A stretch of 64,000 bases of DNA from Planosporangium flavigriseum (GCF_011947225.1 NZ_JAATVW010000007.1:167024-231023); one strand, 5' to 3'. Counted from the stretch's first letter, positions 33,088 through 42,398 are shown. Translations and numbers: made by a program. The notes: a model not told the origin generated them from the sequence alone.

Positions 33088-34049
33088 TGCGAGCAGTACG
33101 GGTGGAACGGGTCGGCGGTCCCGAGGTGTTGACCGTCCGGGACGTCGAGGAGCCGCAGCCCGGCCCGGGGGAGGCGGTTGTCGACGTGTCCTGCAGTGGC
33201 GTCAACTTCACCGACGTCTACAGCCGCACCGGGCTCTACCCGAACGCGCTGCCGTTCACGCCGGGCTCCGAGGGCGCCGGCACCGTGTCCGCCGTCGGGT
33301 CGGGTGTGACGGACGTGCGCGTGGGTGACCGGGTCGGCTGGGTGATGGTGCCCGGCAGCTACGCCGAGCAGGCTGTCGTGCCGGCCGACCGGCTGATCCC
33401 GCTGTCCGACGCGATCGACGACGAAACCGCTGCGGGCGCGCTGCTGCAGGGTCTGACGGCGCACTACCTGGTCCGCACGACGTACCCGGTGCGCTCCGGC
33501 GACGACGTGCTCGTGCACGCGGCCGCCGGCGGCATGGGGCTGCTGCTCACCCAGTTGGTCAAGCACCTGGGCGGCCGGGTGATCGGCACCGCGTCGACGC
33601 CGGAAAAGGCCGACCTGGCACGTAAGGCCGGCGCCGACGTCGTGGTCGGCTACGACGACGTGCCGGCGGCGGTACGGGAGTTCACCGACGGCCGGGGCGT
33701 CGCGGTCGCCTACGACGGCGTGGGGGCGAGCACCTTCGAAGCGACCCTGGCCAGCCTGCGCCCGCGCGGGTACTTCGTCTCGTACGGCAACGCCAGCGGG
33801 CCGGTGCCGCCGTTCGCCCCGCTGCGCCTGTCGCAGGCGGGTTCGGTGTTCCTGACCCGGCCCACCCTGGCCCACTACGTCGCCGAGCGCGCCGAACTGC
33901 TCCAGCGCGCCGAGGAGTTGTTCGGCTGGCTGCGCGACGGCACGCTGACGGTGCGGATCACCGGCCGGTACCCGCTGGAGGACGCCGCCCGGGCGCACGC
34001 CGACATCGAGGGCCGGCGTACGACCGGCAAGCTGATCCTGGTGCCCTAG
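33087..34049 (+). CDS. Quinone oxidoreductase (zeta-crystallin type MDR)
   Basis: 320 residues from ATG 33087. MRAVRVERVGGPEVL, the GxxGVNFTD region, FTPGSEGAGTV and the NADPH motif VLVHAAAGGMGLLLTQLVK are those of zinc-free quinone reductases (Qor). No structural zinc cysteines. Translational overlap with the monooxygenase suggests one pathway, with this enzyme reducing the product or its quinone. No other pathway gene is adjacent. Confidence 0.92.
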   Translation: MRAVRVERVGGPEVLTVRDVEEPQPGPGEAVVDVSCSGVNFTDVYSRTGLYPNALPFTPGSEGAGTVSAVGSGVTDVRVGDRVGWVMVPGSYAEQAVVPADRLIPLSDAIDDETAAGALLQGLTAHYLVRTTYPVRSGDDVLVHAAAGGMGLLLTQLVKHLGGRVIGTASTPEKADLARKAGADVVVGYDDVPAAVREFTDGRGVAVAYDGVGASTFEATLASLRPRGYFVSYGNASGPVPPFAPLRLSQAGSVFLTRPTLAHYVAERAELLQRAEELFGWLRDGTLTVRITGRYPLEDAARAHADIEGRRTTGKLILVP

Positions 34050-34060
34050 CTGGTCTGTCC

Positions 34061-34705
34061 TCAGTGGATGGTTCCGGCGGCCAGCCGCGCGTCGGTGTCG
34101 ACGGTCGCCGTGGTGGCCGCGATCAGTCGTAGCGCCTCGGCGACCGCCGGCACCGGCAGGCACGGCAGGCCGCCGTCGAGTACCTGCCCGGGCGCGCAGG
34201 GCATGTGTACGAACCCGCCCCGGGTCGCGGGGCGTTCCGTGGCGAGCAGGTGCATCAGCCCGTAGAAGACGTGGTTGCACACGTAGCTGCCAGCGGTCGG
34301 GGAAACCTCCGCCGGGATGCCGGCCGCGCGTACGGCCTCCACGCACGCCTTGATCGGCAGCGTGGAGAAGTACGCGGCCGGACCGCCCGGAACCACAGGC
34401 GTGTCGATCGGCTGGTTGCCAGCGTTGTCCGGGATCCGGGCATCGTCGACGTTGACGGCCACCCGCTCCACGCTCACCGCCGTACGGCCGGACGCCAGGC
34501 CGACCGCCAGTACGATGTCCGGCTCGACGCGGGCGACCTGCCGGTACAACTCGGCGATCGAGTCCCCGAACACGCAGGGCAGTTCGACGGCGGTCAGCGA
34601 GAACCCGTCGAGCGGGGCAGCGGCTGCCAGGCGGGCGGCCTCCCAGGACGGGTTCAGGGAGGCGCCGTCGAACGGAGCGAAGCCGGTGAGTAGGACGCGA
34701 ATCAT
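34061..34705 (-). CDS. pcp: Pyroglutamyl-peptidase I
   Basis: 214 residues, GGGAG ribosome site. Catalytic Glu80 (SVERVAVN), Cys143 (SYVCNHVFYGL) and His167 (GGFVHMPC) stand at the positions known for the C15 family. LLTGFAPFDG opens the fold. It removes N-terminal pyroglutamate from peptides in the cytoplasm. It starts 16 bases downstream of the shikimate dehydrogenase-like gene's stop and may share its transcript, though no functional link is obvious. Confidence 0.96.
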   Translation of the reverse strand: MIRVLLTGFAPFDGASLNPSWEAARLAAAAPLDGFSLTAVELPCVFGDSIAELYRQVARVEPDIVLAVGLASGRTAVSVERVAVNVDDARIPDNAGNQPIDTPVVPGGPAAYFSTLPIKACVEAVRAAGIPAEVSPTAGSYVCNHVFYGLMHLLATERPATRGGFVHMPCAPGQVLDGGLPCLPVPAVAEALRLIAATTATVDTDARLAAGTIH

Positions 34706-34721
34706 GTGGCTCCCTGCTGTC

Positions 34722-35546
34722 TCAGCTGGACCTGCGGGCGTGCTCCGACGCCCGGCGCACCTGGTCCTCGGTCGGGCGTACGCCCGTGTACAGCACGAAC
34801 TGCTCGGCGGCCTGGAGCGCGCTGACCTCGACGCCGGTGATCACCTTCTTGCCCTGCGCCTGCGCGCGCCGGATGAGCGGCGTCAGCGCGGGCATCGCGA
34901 CGACGTCGAAGACGGTCTTGGCGGCGTCGACGGCCTCGGGCGGGACCGGCAGGTCGTCGGCGCCAGGACCGCCCGCCATCCCGACGGGTGTGGCGTTGAC
35001 GATCAGTTGCGGCCGGCTGTCGCCCAGTTCGGGCTGCCATGCGAACCCGTACTGCTCCGCGAGGGCGGCACCCGTCTGCCCGTTACGGGCGACGACCGTG
35101 CCTTCGCGGAATCCGGCGTCCCGTAGCGCCGCGACGACCGCCTTCGCCATGCCCCCGCTGCCGAGAACGGCGAAGGTGCTCTCGCGCGGCACCTCGTGCT
35201 CGGCGAGCAGGTGGGCGACGGCGAGGTAGTCGGTGTTGTAGGCGCGCAGATGCCCCTCGGCGTTCACGATGGTGTTGACGGACTGGATCGCCGCCGCGGA
35301 ATCGTCCATGGCGTCGACGTACTGGATGCACTCCTCCTTGTACGGCATGGAGATGGCGCAGCCGCGGATGCCCAGGGCCCGGATGCCCGCGATGGCGGCC
35401 CCGAGGTCCGTGGTGGTGAAGGCCTTGTAGATGTAGTTGAGGCCTAGTTCGTCGTACAGGAAGTTGTGGAATCGCGTCCCGTGGTTGCTCGGCCGGGCGG
35501 CCAGCGACATGCACAGGACGGTGTCCTTGTTGATCTCTCGGCCCAT
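34722..35546 (-). CDS. Shikimate dehydrogenase-like protein (HI0607/SdhL group)
   Basis: 274 residues from ATG 35546. It has CAISMPYKEE with the catalytic Lys, YNTDYLAV for the substrate side, and AVLGSGGMAKAVVAAL for NADP. The opening CMSLAARPSNHGTRFHNFLY replaces the classical SxSxxxHN start and is typical of the SdhL group, which has weak shikimate activity and whose true substrate is unclear. It is not with other aromatic pathway genes. The ribosome site is weak (AAGGGG, about 13 bases off). Confidence 0.88.
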   Translation of the reverse strand: MGREINKDTVLCMSLAARPSNHGTRFHNFLYDELGLNYIYKAFTTTDLGAAIAGIRALGIRGCAISMPYKEECIQYVDAMDDSAAAIQSVNTIVNAEGHLRAYNTDYLAVAHLLAEHEVPRESTFAVLGSGGMAKAVVAALRDAGFREGTVVARNGQTGAALAEQYGFAWQPELGDSRPQLIVNATPVGMAGGPGADDLPVPPEAVDAAKTVFDVVAMPALTPLIRRAQAQGKKVITGVEVSALQAAEQFVLYTGVRPTEDQVRRASEHARRSS

Positions 35547-35781
35547 GGTGGTGCAGGCCCCTTTTCGTGTCCGCGAGGGTCCGGGTCGAAGTGATTGTGC
35601 CCCAGCGCGGACGGCGCCCCGGGGGCGGCGGGTTCGCGAAGCGCGTGCGTCACGTACGGGAGGATCCCGTTCGGGTGACATGGCGTGGCTATGCCCGGTA
35701 TTAACTGATACGGCGGGCAAAATGATCTGAAATCTTCAGATCTGTGGCGGGCTGTCGGTCCGTGGGTGGGGGGATACGCAT

Positions 35782-36282
35782 ATGCCCGCTGGGCTGCACC
35801 GCAGGCCCGGACGCCGCCGGTATACCGTGGCGCTGCTTGCCGCCGGCGTGCTGGCGGGCAGCGTCGCCGCTGCCAGCTTCATCCCCGACGCGGTCGCGAT
35901 GCCCGGGCCCCAGCCCGTCCCCGCCCCCAGCAATGCGCTCCCGAGTGACCCGGCGCCGGCGTCGGCAAGCCCGTCCGCTTCGGCGCAGCCGAGCCCCGCC
36001 GCGTCCGCCTCCGCCGCGCCGGACGCGCTCGCCAGGGTCGTGCCCCGGCCGTCCGTGCCCGTCCGCCGCCCGCAGGCGCCGTCGACGTACACCGCGCCGC
36101 GCCAGCCCCGGCGTACCACCCAGGCACCGACCCCGCTCCCGACGCCCACGCCGCCGGCTCCGGCCCAGTCCCAGCCCCAGACCCAGTCGCCGCCGCCGGA
36201 CGTCACGACGACGACGCCCACCACGCCGACCGCAACGGAGACCACGCCCAGCGGCCCCGCCGGTACGGCCCCGCCGGCCTGA
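35782..36282 (+). CDS. Secreted Pro/Ser/Thr-rich small protein
   Basis: 166 residues. An N-terminal Arg-rich signal peptide (RRPGRRRYTVALLAAGVLAG) precedes a Pro/Ala/Ser-rich, then Pro/Gln/Thr-rich sequence without folded domains. It has no LPxTG, Cys or repeated motif of a known binder. Codon-position GC bias favours this strand over an equally open antisense frame. The role is unknown; it may be a cell-wall-spanning spacer protein, possibly O-glycosylated. Confidence 0.6.
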   Translation: MPAGLHRRPGRRRYTVALLAAGVLAGSVAAASFIPDAVAMPGPQPVPAPSNALPSDPAPASASPSASAQPSPAASASAAPDALARVVPRPSVPVRRPQAPSTYTAPRQPRRTTQAPTPLPTPTPPAPAQSQPQTQSPPPDVTTTTPTTPTATETTPSGPAGTAPPA

Positions 36283-36315
36283 TCCGGTTCCGGGTCCGTC
36301 GCCCTGCGGTCGTGC

Positions 36316-37179
36316 TCACCGCAGCCTTCGCCCTGGCCGCGATCGTGGTTGTCGCGCACACGCGCGTGTTCGGTCTTCGTCCACGGTGGCGAAGTGCCGC
36401 GCGAGGTGGTCGTTGACGGCTTCGGGCTGTTCCAGCGCAACCGAGTGACCGGCCTGCGGCACGGTGACGTGCCGGGCCGTGGCGACCACGTCGGCGATGA
36501 GCTGGGACGACAGCGGCGGTGGATAGGCGTGATCCTCGGCCCCCGCGATGGCGAGCACCGGCACGGTCGCGGCGGCGAGTTCGTCGACGACGCTCTTGCG
36601 GTGAATCACGCCGTACGCGGCATCCCCGATCGCGGGTGGCAGGCTCAGCATGTACGCGCGCCACTCCCGGCGCAGCTCCTCCTTTGCCGGGTCGGTCAAG
36701 GTGGCGTCGCCGAGCATGATGTACATGAGCGCGTCGATGACCTCCGCGGTGCCGTGTCGCTGCATGTGCTCGACCAGCGGGGCGAACTCCGCGAGCTTGT
36801 GCTCGGACTCAGCGGAGGAGCCCAGGGCGACGGCCGAGCGCAGCAGGTCGGGCCGCCGGGCGGCCAGACGCAGGGCGACGAACCCGCCCATCGAGTTGCC
36901 GAGGAAGTGGCAGGGCCCCAGGTCGAGGTGCTCGATGAGTGCCGCCGCGTCCTCGGTGAGGGTGTCCATGTCCAGCAAGCCCAAGGATGCCGGTGCGCTG
37001 TCGCCCTGGCCGCGGTGGTCGTACACGATCACCCGGTAGTCGGCGGCGAAGCGCTCGACCTGATGCCGGAACATGCTGCGATTGAAGAATAGCGAGTGGC
37101 TGAAGACCAGTGCGACGCCGTTGCGCGGGCCGGTGTCGTCGTAGGACAGGGTCGTTCCGTTGACCGTTGCAGTGGGCAC
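36316..37179 (-). CDS. Alpha/beta hydrolase
   Basis: 287 residues from GTG 37179 with GGAGG five bases upstream. Nucleophile Ser96 sits in GNSMGG, Asp in AIAGAEDHAYPP, and His in PQAGHSVALEQPEAV, completing the triad. The fold resembles 3-oxoadipate enol-lactonase/acyl hydrolase types. It is divergent from the QsdR-like regulator and may act on the lactone or thioester of that locus. The C-terminal 18 residues are Arg-rich and perhaps unstructured. Confidence 0.9.
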   Translation of the reverse strand: MPTATVNGTTLSYDDTGPRNGVALVFSHSLFFNRSMFRHQVERFAADYRVIVYDHRGQGDSAPASLGLLDMDTLTEDAAALIEHLDLGPCHFLGNSMGGFVALRLAARRPDLLRSAVALGSSAESEHKLAEFAPLVEHMQRHGTAEVIDALMYIMLGDATLTDPAKEELRREWRAYMLSLPPAIGDAAYGVIHRKSVVDELAAATVPVLAIAGAEDHAYPPPLSSQLIADVVATARHVTVPQAGHSVALEQPEAVNDHLARHFATVDEDRTRACARQPRSRPGRRLR

Positions 37180-37285
37180 CGGTGCCTCCAGACCGTCGAA
37201 CCAATGAGGCGGACATCAATTTTGTTTCGCTGTTTGCCGGGCTGGCAAGGCCGGGTTGGCCGATGGTGACAATGGGCAAGTGAGC

Positions 37286-37924
37286 ATGGACGAGGGGGGC
37301 GCCGCCGACCGCGCGGCGCGGGCGAGGCCGGTGCCGAGCGCGGACGAGGTGATCCGCGCCGCCACTCGCCACTACCTGCGTGGCGAACCGATCGACATGT
37401 CGGAACTGGCTGTTGAGCTCGGCATGAGCAGGGCCACCCTGTACCGCCGGGTCGGCAACCACGATCGGCTGGTGGGACTGGTCCTGGCGGAGCGGGCCGA
37501 GCGTACCTACCGGGAGGCGGCAGCGGGCGTACGCGAGCGCGGCCCTGCCCGGGTGCTCGCGGTGCTCGACCGGTTCATGCACGCGGTGCTGGCCACCGAG
37601 CCGCTCAAGCTCTTCATCGCCCGCGACCCGGTGCTCTACATCCGGGTCGCGACCGCTCCCGGGCCGATCGAGCAGCGCTCCACCGAGATCCTCGCCGACG
37701 TGCTCCGGGAGGAGGCCGAGGCCGGGCACCTCCAGCTACGCGTCGACGCCGACGTGATGGCGCAGGCGATCGTGCGCATCGCGGACTCGTTCATGTACGC
37801 GCACCTGCTCGGCCATGAGCAGCCCCGAATCGACACCGCTCTGGAGGTGATCGCCCTACTGGTTGACGGCACCGCCGGGGCGCAGCTCCCGCCGGAGAAT
37901 CTTCCCGGTGACGGTCTTGGGTAG
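37286..37924 (+). CDS. QsdR-family TetR-type regulator
   Basis: 212 residues from ATG 37286; GTG 37280 and TTG 37256 are alternatives and none has a good ribosome site. The N-terminal HTH (MSELAVELGMSRATLYRRVG) is TetR-like, and the preceding SADEVIRAATRHYLRGEPID is the QsdR form. QsdR in Rhodococcus represses a gamma-lactone and N-acyl-homoserine lactone degradation operon. Here the gene faces an acyl-CoA ligase and phosphotriesterase-like lactonase. Its 3' end overlaps the convergent ligase by 69 bases. Confidence 0.87.
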   Translation: MDEGGAADRAARARPVPSADEVIRAATRHYLRGEPIDMSELAVELGMSRATLYRRVGNHDRLVGLVLAERAERTYREAAAGVRERGPARVLAVLDRFMHAVLATEPLKLFIARDPVLYIRVATAPGPIEQRSTEILADVLREEAEAGHLQLRVDADVMAQAIVRIADSFMYAHLLGHEQPRIDTALEVIALLVDGTAGAQLPPENLPGDGLG

Positions 37925-39520
37925 GTCGTCGAGGATCTCGACCTGGCGCGGGTACTTGTACGCGGCCAAGCGTTGGCGGCAGAATTCGATGACCTCTTCC
38001 TCCGTCGCGGACGCGCCTGGCTTGAAGCTGACGAACGCCTTCACCGTCTCCCCGCGGTACCGGTCGGCGACGCCGACCACCGCGGCCTCCCGCACCGCGG
38101 GGTGCTCGTAGAGCACGTCCTCGACCTCCCGTGGCCACACCTTGTAGCCGGCCGCGTTGATCTGGTCCTTCTTGCGGTCGACCAGGTAGAACCAGCCTTG
38201 TTCGTCCATGAAGCCGACGTCGCCGGTGTGGAACCGGCCGCCGGGCATGGCGTTCGCCGTCTCCTCGGGGTTGTTCCAGTACCCGGCGGCGACCTGTGGC
38301 CCTTCGGTGACGATCTCGCCGATCTCGCCCGGCGGCAGGTCCCGGCCGTCCTCGCCGACCACGCGCACCACCGTGCTGGGCGCCGGTACGCCCACCGAGA
38401 CCGCGCCGGAATCCGGGTCGACCGGTGCGGTCTTCGTCAACGGCACCGCGTGTGACGGGCTGGTGGTCTCGGTGAGTCCGTAGCCGTTGTGGATGTAGTG
38501 GCCGAACTTCTTCTCGAATGCCTCCACCGCGGCGTTCGGCAGGGGAGCGCCGCCGGAGTAGACGACCCGCAGGCTGGAAAGGTCCTCTTTGCACACCTGA
38601 GCGGTGTTGGTCCAGGCGATGAAGACGGTGATCGCGCCGATGGTGAACGTGGCCTGGTGCTCCTGGATCGCCTCCGCAGCAACCAGTGGTTCGAACCGGT
38701 ACGTCAGCACCAGGGGCGCGGGCAGCAGCAGCGCCAGCGAGAGGTGGCCGATCAGTCCGGTGATGTGAAACAGCGGGGCGACTCCGTAGACCGTGTCGTT
38801 CGGCCCGAGGCGCATCCAGTCCCGGTACACCTGGGCGTTGAACACGACGTTGCGGTGGGTGTTCATCGAGCCCTTGGGTGGGCCGGTGGTGCCGGAGGTG
38901 TAGGGCAGGAACGCGATGTCGTCCGGCTGGAGCCGCACCTCGGGTGGCCTTCCGCCGCGATGCTCGGCGATCAGGGTGGCCATGTCGAGCGTGCCGTCGG
39001 GCCGGACCCGGGGCGGTGAACTGAAGATCCGGGGATCGTTGCGGGTCTGGTACTCCAGCTCCGAGGTGCTGACGACCAGTTCGGCCGCGGTGCCCGGCAC
39101 GGCCGCTGACACCACCGGGTGGCCGTTCTCGAGGCACACCACGGCTTTCGCGCCGCAGTCGGTGAGCACGGTGGCAAGCTCGCGTTCCCGGTACATCGGG
39201 TTGATCGGCACCACGATGCCGCCGGCCTTCCACGCGGCGACCGTGGCGATGACGAACTGCGGCACGTTCTGCAGGAACAGCGCGAGCCGGTCGCCGGCTG
39301 CGAAACCGCGGGCCAGCAGGGCCGCTGCGAAGGCGTCGGAGACCTCGTCGAGCTCGGCCATGGTGATGCGGCCGTCGAAGTACTTCAGCACCGGAGCGTC
39401 CGGAGACCGTCGCGCGGCCGCCCGGAACATCTCCAGCGCGCTGGCGTACTCCGGGGTCATCTCCGCCGGCATTCCCTCGTCGTAACCGGACAACCAGGGG
39501 CGCTCGTCGTAGGCGCTCAT
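37856..39520 (-). CDS. Acyl-CoA ligase, QsdC-like
   Basis: 554 residues from ATG 39520. ANL-superfamily motifs: P-loop AFLPYTSGTTGPPKGS near 180, HNGYGLTETTSPS near 335, TGDVGFMDEQGWFYLVDRKK near 430, and the catalytic Lys in LPKTVTGKILRREL near the end. It should activate a fatty or hydroxy acid to its CoA thioester. The gene follows the lactonase stop by five bases, so an acid released by lactone opening is a natural substrate. The last 69 bases overlap the qsdR-like gene. Confidence 0.9.
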   Translation of the reverse strand: MSAYDERPWLSGYDEGMPAEMTPEYASALEMFRAAARRSPDAPVLKYFDGRITMAELDEVSDAFAAALLARGFAAGDRLALFLQNVPQFVIATVAAWKAGGIVVPINPMYRERELATVLTDCGAKAVVCLENGHPVVSAAVPGTAAELVVSTSELEYQTRNDPRIFSSPPRVRPDGTLDMATLIAEHRGGRPPEVRLQPDDIAFLPYTSGTTGPPKGSMNTHRNVVFNAQVYRDWMRLGPNDTVYGVAPLFHITGLIGHLSLALLLPAPLVLTYRFEPLVAAEAIQEHQATFTIGAITVFIAWTNTAQVCKEDLSSLRVVYSGGAPLPNAAVEAFEKKFGHYIHNGYGLTETTSPSHAVPLTKTAPVDPDSGAVSVGVPAPSTVVRVVGEDGRDLPPGEIGEIVTEGPQVAAGYWNNPEETANAMPGGRFHTGDVGFMDEQGWFYLVDRKKDQINAAGYKVWPREVEDVLYEHPAVREAAVVGVADRYRGETVKAFVSFKPGASATEEEVIEFCRQRLAAYKYPRQVEILDDLPKTVTGKILRRELRPGGAVNQ

Positions 39521-39525
39521 GATTT

Positions 39526-40494
39526 TCAACCGGCGCTGTCGAAATAGCGGCGCGGGTTGTCCACCAGCATCGTCGTGATCTGTTCCTCGGTCACGCCCCG
39601 CTGCTGGAGCGCGGGCAGCACGTCGTCGCTGATGTGCGTGTAGTTCCAGTTCGGCGCCGCCTGCAGTCGCAGCTCGTGCGGGAACCAGTCGATGAAGCAG
39701 GAGGCGTCCTGGGACAGCACCATCTTCTCGGCGTAGCCGCGCCGCGCGAGCTCGGCGATCGTGTCCACCCGCTGCTCGAACGGCAACAGCAGATCGAGCC
39801 CGAAGCGGTCCATGCCCAGCAGTGATCCCGCGTCGGCGAGGCGGGTCAGGTACTCCAGGTCCGTGCTGTCCCCGGAGTGGCCCATGACGACCTTCGTCAG
39901 GTCGACCCCCTCGTCGGCGAGCAGCTTCTGGGCGAGCAGGCCGGACTGGTTGTGCACGTTGGTGTGGACGGTGATGGGCGCCCCGGTCTGCCGGTGTGCC
40001 TGGGCGACCGCCCGCATCACCCGCTCCACTCCGGGAGTCATCCCCTCGGCCTCGATGGCGCACTTGAGGAACGCGGCCTTCACCGACGTTCCGGCGATGC
40101 CCTCGGTGAGGTCCCGGACGAACAGATCGACCATCGGCTCCGGCGTGTCGAACAGCAGGCCGGGCCCCTGGAAGTGGAAGTGCAGGGGCACGTCGTTGTA
40201 CGTGTACACCCCGGTCGCCACGATGATGTTGATGTCCACCTGCTCGTTGATCCGCTGGATGCGCGGGATGTAGCGACCCAATCCGATCACGGTGGGATCG
40301 ACGATGGTGGAGATGCCGCGGGCGGCCAGCTCGGTCAGTTTGCGCACCGCGTCGGCGATGCGCTCCTCCTCGTCCCAGTAATCCGGATAGTTCTCCCGGA
40401 TCTCCTCGCTGAGCACGAACACGTGCTCATGCATGAGCACGCTGCCGAGTTGGGCCGAGTCGACCGGGCCCCTGACCGTCTGGACCGTTGCCAT
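39526..40494 (-). CDS. Phosphotriesterase-like lactonase, QsdA-like
   Basis: 322 residues from ATG 40494 with GGAGG upstream. All binuclear metal ligands are seen: His22 and His24 (MHEHVF), Lys144 (AFLKCAIE, carbamylated), His177 (ITVHTN), His206 (VMGHSGDS) and Asp263 (LSQDAS). The family includes phosphotriesterases and lactonases such as QsdA, which open acyl-homoserine lactones and gamma-lactones. The local setting with a QsdR-type regulator and acyl-CoA ligase supports lactonase. Confidence 0.92.
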   Translation of the reverse strand: MATVQTVRGPVDSAQLGSVLMHEHVFVLSEEIRENYPDYWDEEERIADAVRKLTELAARGISTIVDPTVIGLGRYIPRIQRINEQVDINIIVATGVYTYNDVPLHFHFQGPGLLFDTPEPMVDLFVRDLTEGIAGTSVKAAFLKCAIEAEGMTPGVERVMRAVAQAHRQTGAPITVHTNVHNQSGLLAQKLLADEGVDLTKVVMGHSGDSTDLEYLTRLADAGSLLGMDRFGLDLLLPFEQRVDTIAELARRGYAEKMVLSQDASCFIDWFPHELRLQAAPNWNYTHISDDVLPALQQRGVTEEQITTMLVDNPRRYFDSAG

Positions 40495-40582
40495 CGCAGC
40501 CTCCGCTGGTCGATGAGACAGGCCATGAGTTTGTCTCACGCATAGGCGGGCGTCAACACGCGGCCGCGCCGCGGCAGCGCGT

Positions 40583-42283
40583 TCAGTCCATGATGTACGG
40601 CAAGCGCATCGTCACGTCACCGGACGTCACGCTGCCGGAGCCGGCGCGGGGCTGCCTGGGCAGTGGTGCCCGCGGCGCGGCGGGAAGCATGTTCAGGTAC
40701 GGGGCGCTCAGGTAACGGTGCATGACCTTGCCCGTCGCGTTGCGTGGCAGTTCGGCCACGAAGTACACGTCGCGCGGAACGCTGAACCGGGCCATCGTCC
40801 GGCGCACGTACTCGCGGACGGCCTCGGCGTCGAGGTAACCGCGGGGGTAGAGCACGATCCAGGCCGCCAGGCGCTGCCCGTACTCACCGTCGGGGACGCC
40901 GACGACGGCCACCTCGCGGACCTGTGGCAGTTCGGCGATGGTGTTCTCGACGGCGGACGGGTACACATTCTCCCCGCCGGAGATGACCATGTCGTCCGCG
41001 CGGCCGTCCACGTGCAGCAACCCGTCCGGCGTGAGGTGGCCGAGGTCGCCCGTATCGATCAGGCCGTGTCGGGACTCGCGGACCGTGTTGCCGTTGGTGT
41101 ACCCCTCGAAGACCATCTCGCTGCCGACGAAGATCCGGCCGATGTGCCCCGGAGGCAGCGAGTTGCCGTTCGGGTCGAGGATCAGCATGCGCGTACCGGG
41201 CGACGACCGGCCGGCGCACGTCGGGTAGGCCCGTAACTCCGCGGGTACGGCGATCGTTGCCGCGCCGGCCTCGGTCGAGCCGTACAGGTTGTAGAGGACG
41301 TCGCCGAAGACGGCCGTGAACCGCGGCACCAGCGGCGCCGGCAGGGCGGAACCGCTGGTCGCCACGACCTTCAGCGGCGATGGGAACGGCGCTGCCGGTA
41401 CCGCGTCGAGCAGCCGTTGCAGCATCACCGGTACGGCCAGCAGGGTCCGGCAGTCGTGTTCCTTGACGGCGGCGAGCGTCTCGGCGGGCTCGAAGCGCCG
41501 GCGCAGCACGACGGTCGCGCGCAGTGCGAGCGCGACCTGCAGGCCGGAGTACCCCCAGGTGTGGAACATGGGTGCGGCGATGAACATCCGCTCGTGCACG
41601 CGCATCGGAATGCGGCCGATGAGCGCCGCGAGCGGGCCGAAACCGGCGGGGATCGGCCGGCGCGCGCCCTTCGGCGCGCCCGTTGTGCCGGACGTGAGAA
41701 TGATGGCGCGACCGGGCCGTGCCGGCGGCCTCAGTAGATCGGCGTCGGGGGCGGCGGCGGTCAGGCCGGCGACGGTGAGACTGGCCCGCCGCGCACCGCC
41801 GTCGGCGCTGACCCGTGCCACCGTCGGCGGCACGGCCGCCAGGAGCTCGAAGAACTCGTCGTCGTGGATGAGTACGCGGACGGTCAGGTCGTGCAGGACG
41901 GACTCCAGTTGACCGGGGCCGAGTCCGGTGTTGATCAGTAACGTGTCCGCGCCGATCGTACTGGCGGCGAGCATCGACTCGAACATCGCGATCGAGTTGC
42001 GGCACAGCAGCCCCACCCGGTCACCGGCCCGCACGCCGAGCCGGCTGCGAAGTCCGTGGGCCAGCCGCTGTGTCCGGTCCGCGAGCTCCCGGTAGGTGAC
42101 CGTGCGGGACTCATCGATCATCGCGACGCGGTCGGGATCACGCGCGGCGGCCGAGCGCATCTCACCGGCGAGGGTGAAGCCCCACCGGTGGAATGCGCTC
42201 AGCTGACGGATGACCTTGTCCGGCCGGCTGGGTCTGAGGAGCCCGCGCCGACCGAGTGTCCTTAATAGGAAAGCCGCTTCCAC
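40583..42283 (-). CDS. Second acyl-CoA synthetase (FadD2-like)
   Basis: 566 residues from GTG 42283. P-loop IILTSGTTGAPKGARR near 195, AAPMFHTWGYSG, LYNLYGSTEAGAATIAVP near 325, TGDLGHLTPDGLLHVDGR near 420 and the catalytic Lys in LPRNATGKVMHRYL near 530 are all present. It starts a minus-strand row that continues with the lactonase and ligase, 88 bases away. It may activate medium or long fatty acids. The last 17 residues beyond the usual end are Ser/Gly-rich and of uncertain meaning. Confidence 0.88.
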   Translation of the reverse strand: MEAAFLLRTLGRRGLLRPSRPDKVIRQLSAFHRWGFTLAGEMRSAAARDPDRVAMIDESRTVTYRELADRTQRLAHGLRSRLGVRAGDRVGLLCRNSIAMFESMLAASTIGADTLLINTGLGPGQLESVLHDLTVRVLIHDDEFFELLAAVPPTVARVSADGGARRASLTVAGLTAAAPDADLLRPPARPGRAIILTSGTTGAPKGARRPIPAGFGPLAALIGRIPMRVHERMFIAAPMFHTWGYSGLQVALALRATVVLRRRFEPAETLAAVKEHDCRTLLAVPVMLQRLLDAVPAAPFPSPLKVVATSGSALPAPLVPRFTAVFGDVLYNLYGSTEAGAATIAVPAELRAYPTCAGRSSPGTRMLILDPNGNSLPPGHIGRIFVGSEMVFEGYTNGNTVRESRHGLIDTGDLGHLTPDGLLHVDGRADDMVISGGENVYPSAVENTIAELPQVREVAVVGVPDGEYGQRLAAWIVLYPRGYLDAEAVREYVRRTMARFSVPRDVYFVAELPRNATGKVMHRYLSAPYLNMLPAAPRAPLPRQPRAGSGSVTSGDVTMRLPYIMD

Positions 42284-42398
42284 GTTATCTGCCTATCGCC
42301 CGCGGCGCGTCCCCGGTAACCAGCGCGTAGGCACCCATCGACAACTATTCGTCTATCCCTCCCGGACGTTCAGTGGATGTGCCTCGGCGCGTGGTCGT

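Noticed and set aside
35736..36440. Gly/Val-rich antisense frame over the secreted Pro-rich gene
   Set aside because: It is the complement of the Pro/Thr codons, lacks a start with a ribosome site and runs into the hydrolase gene in a wrong frame.
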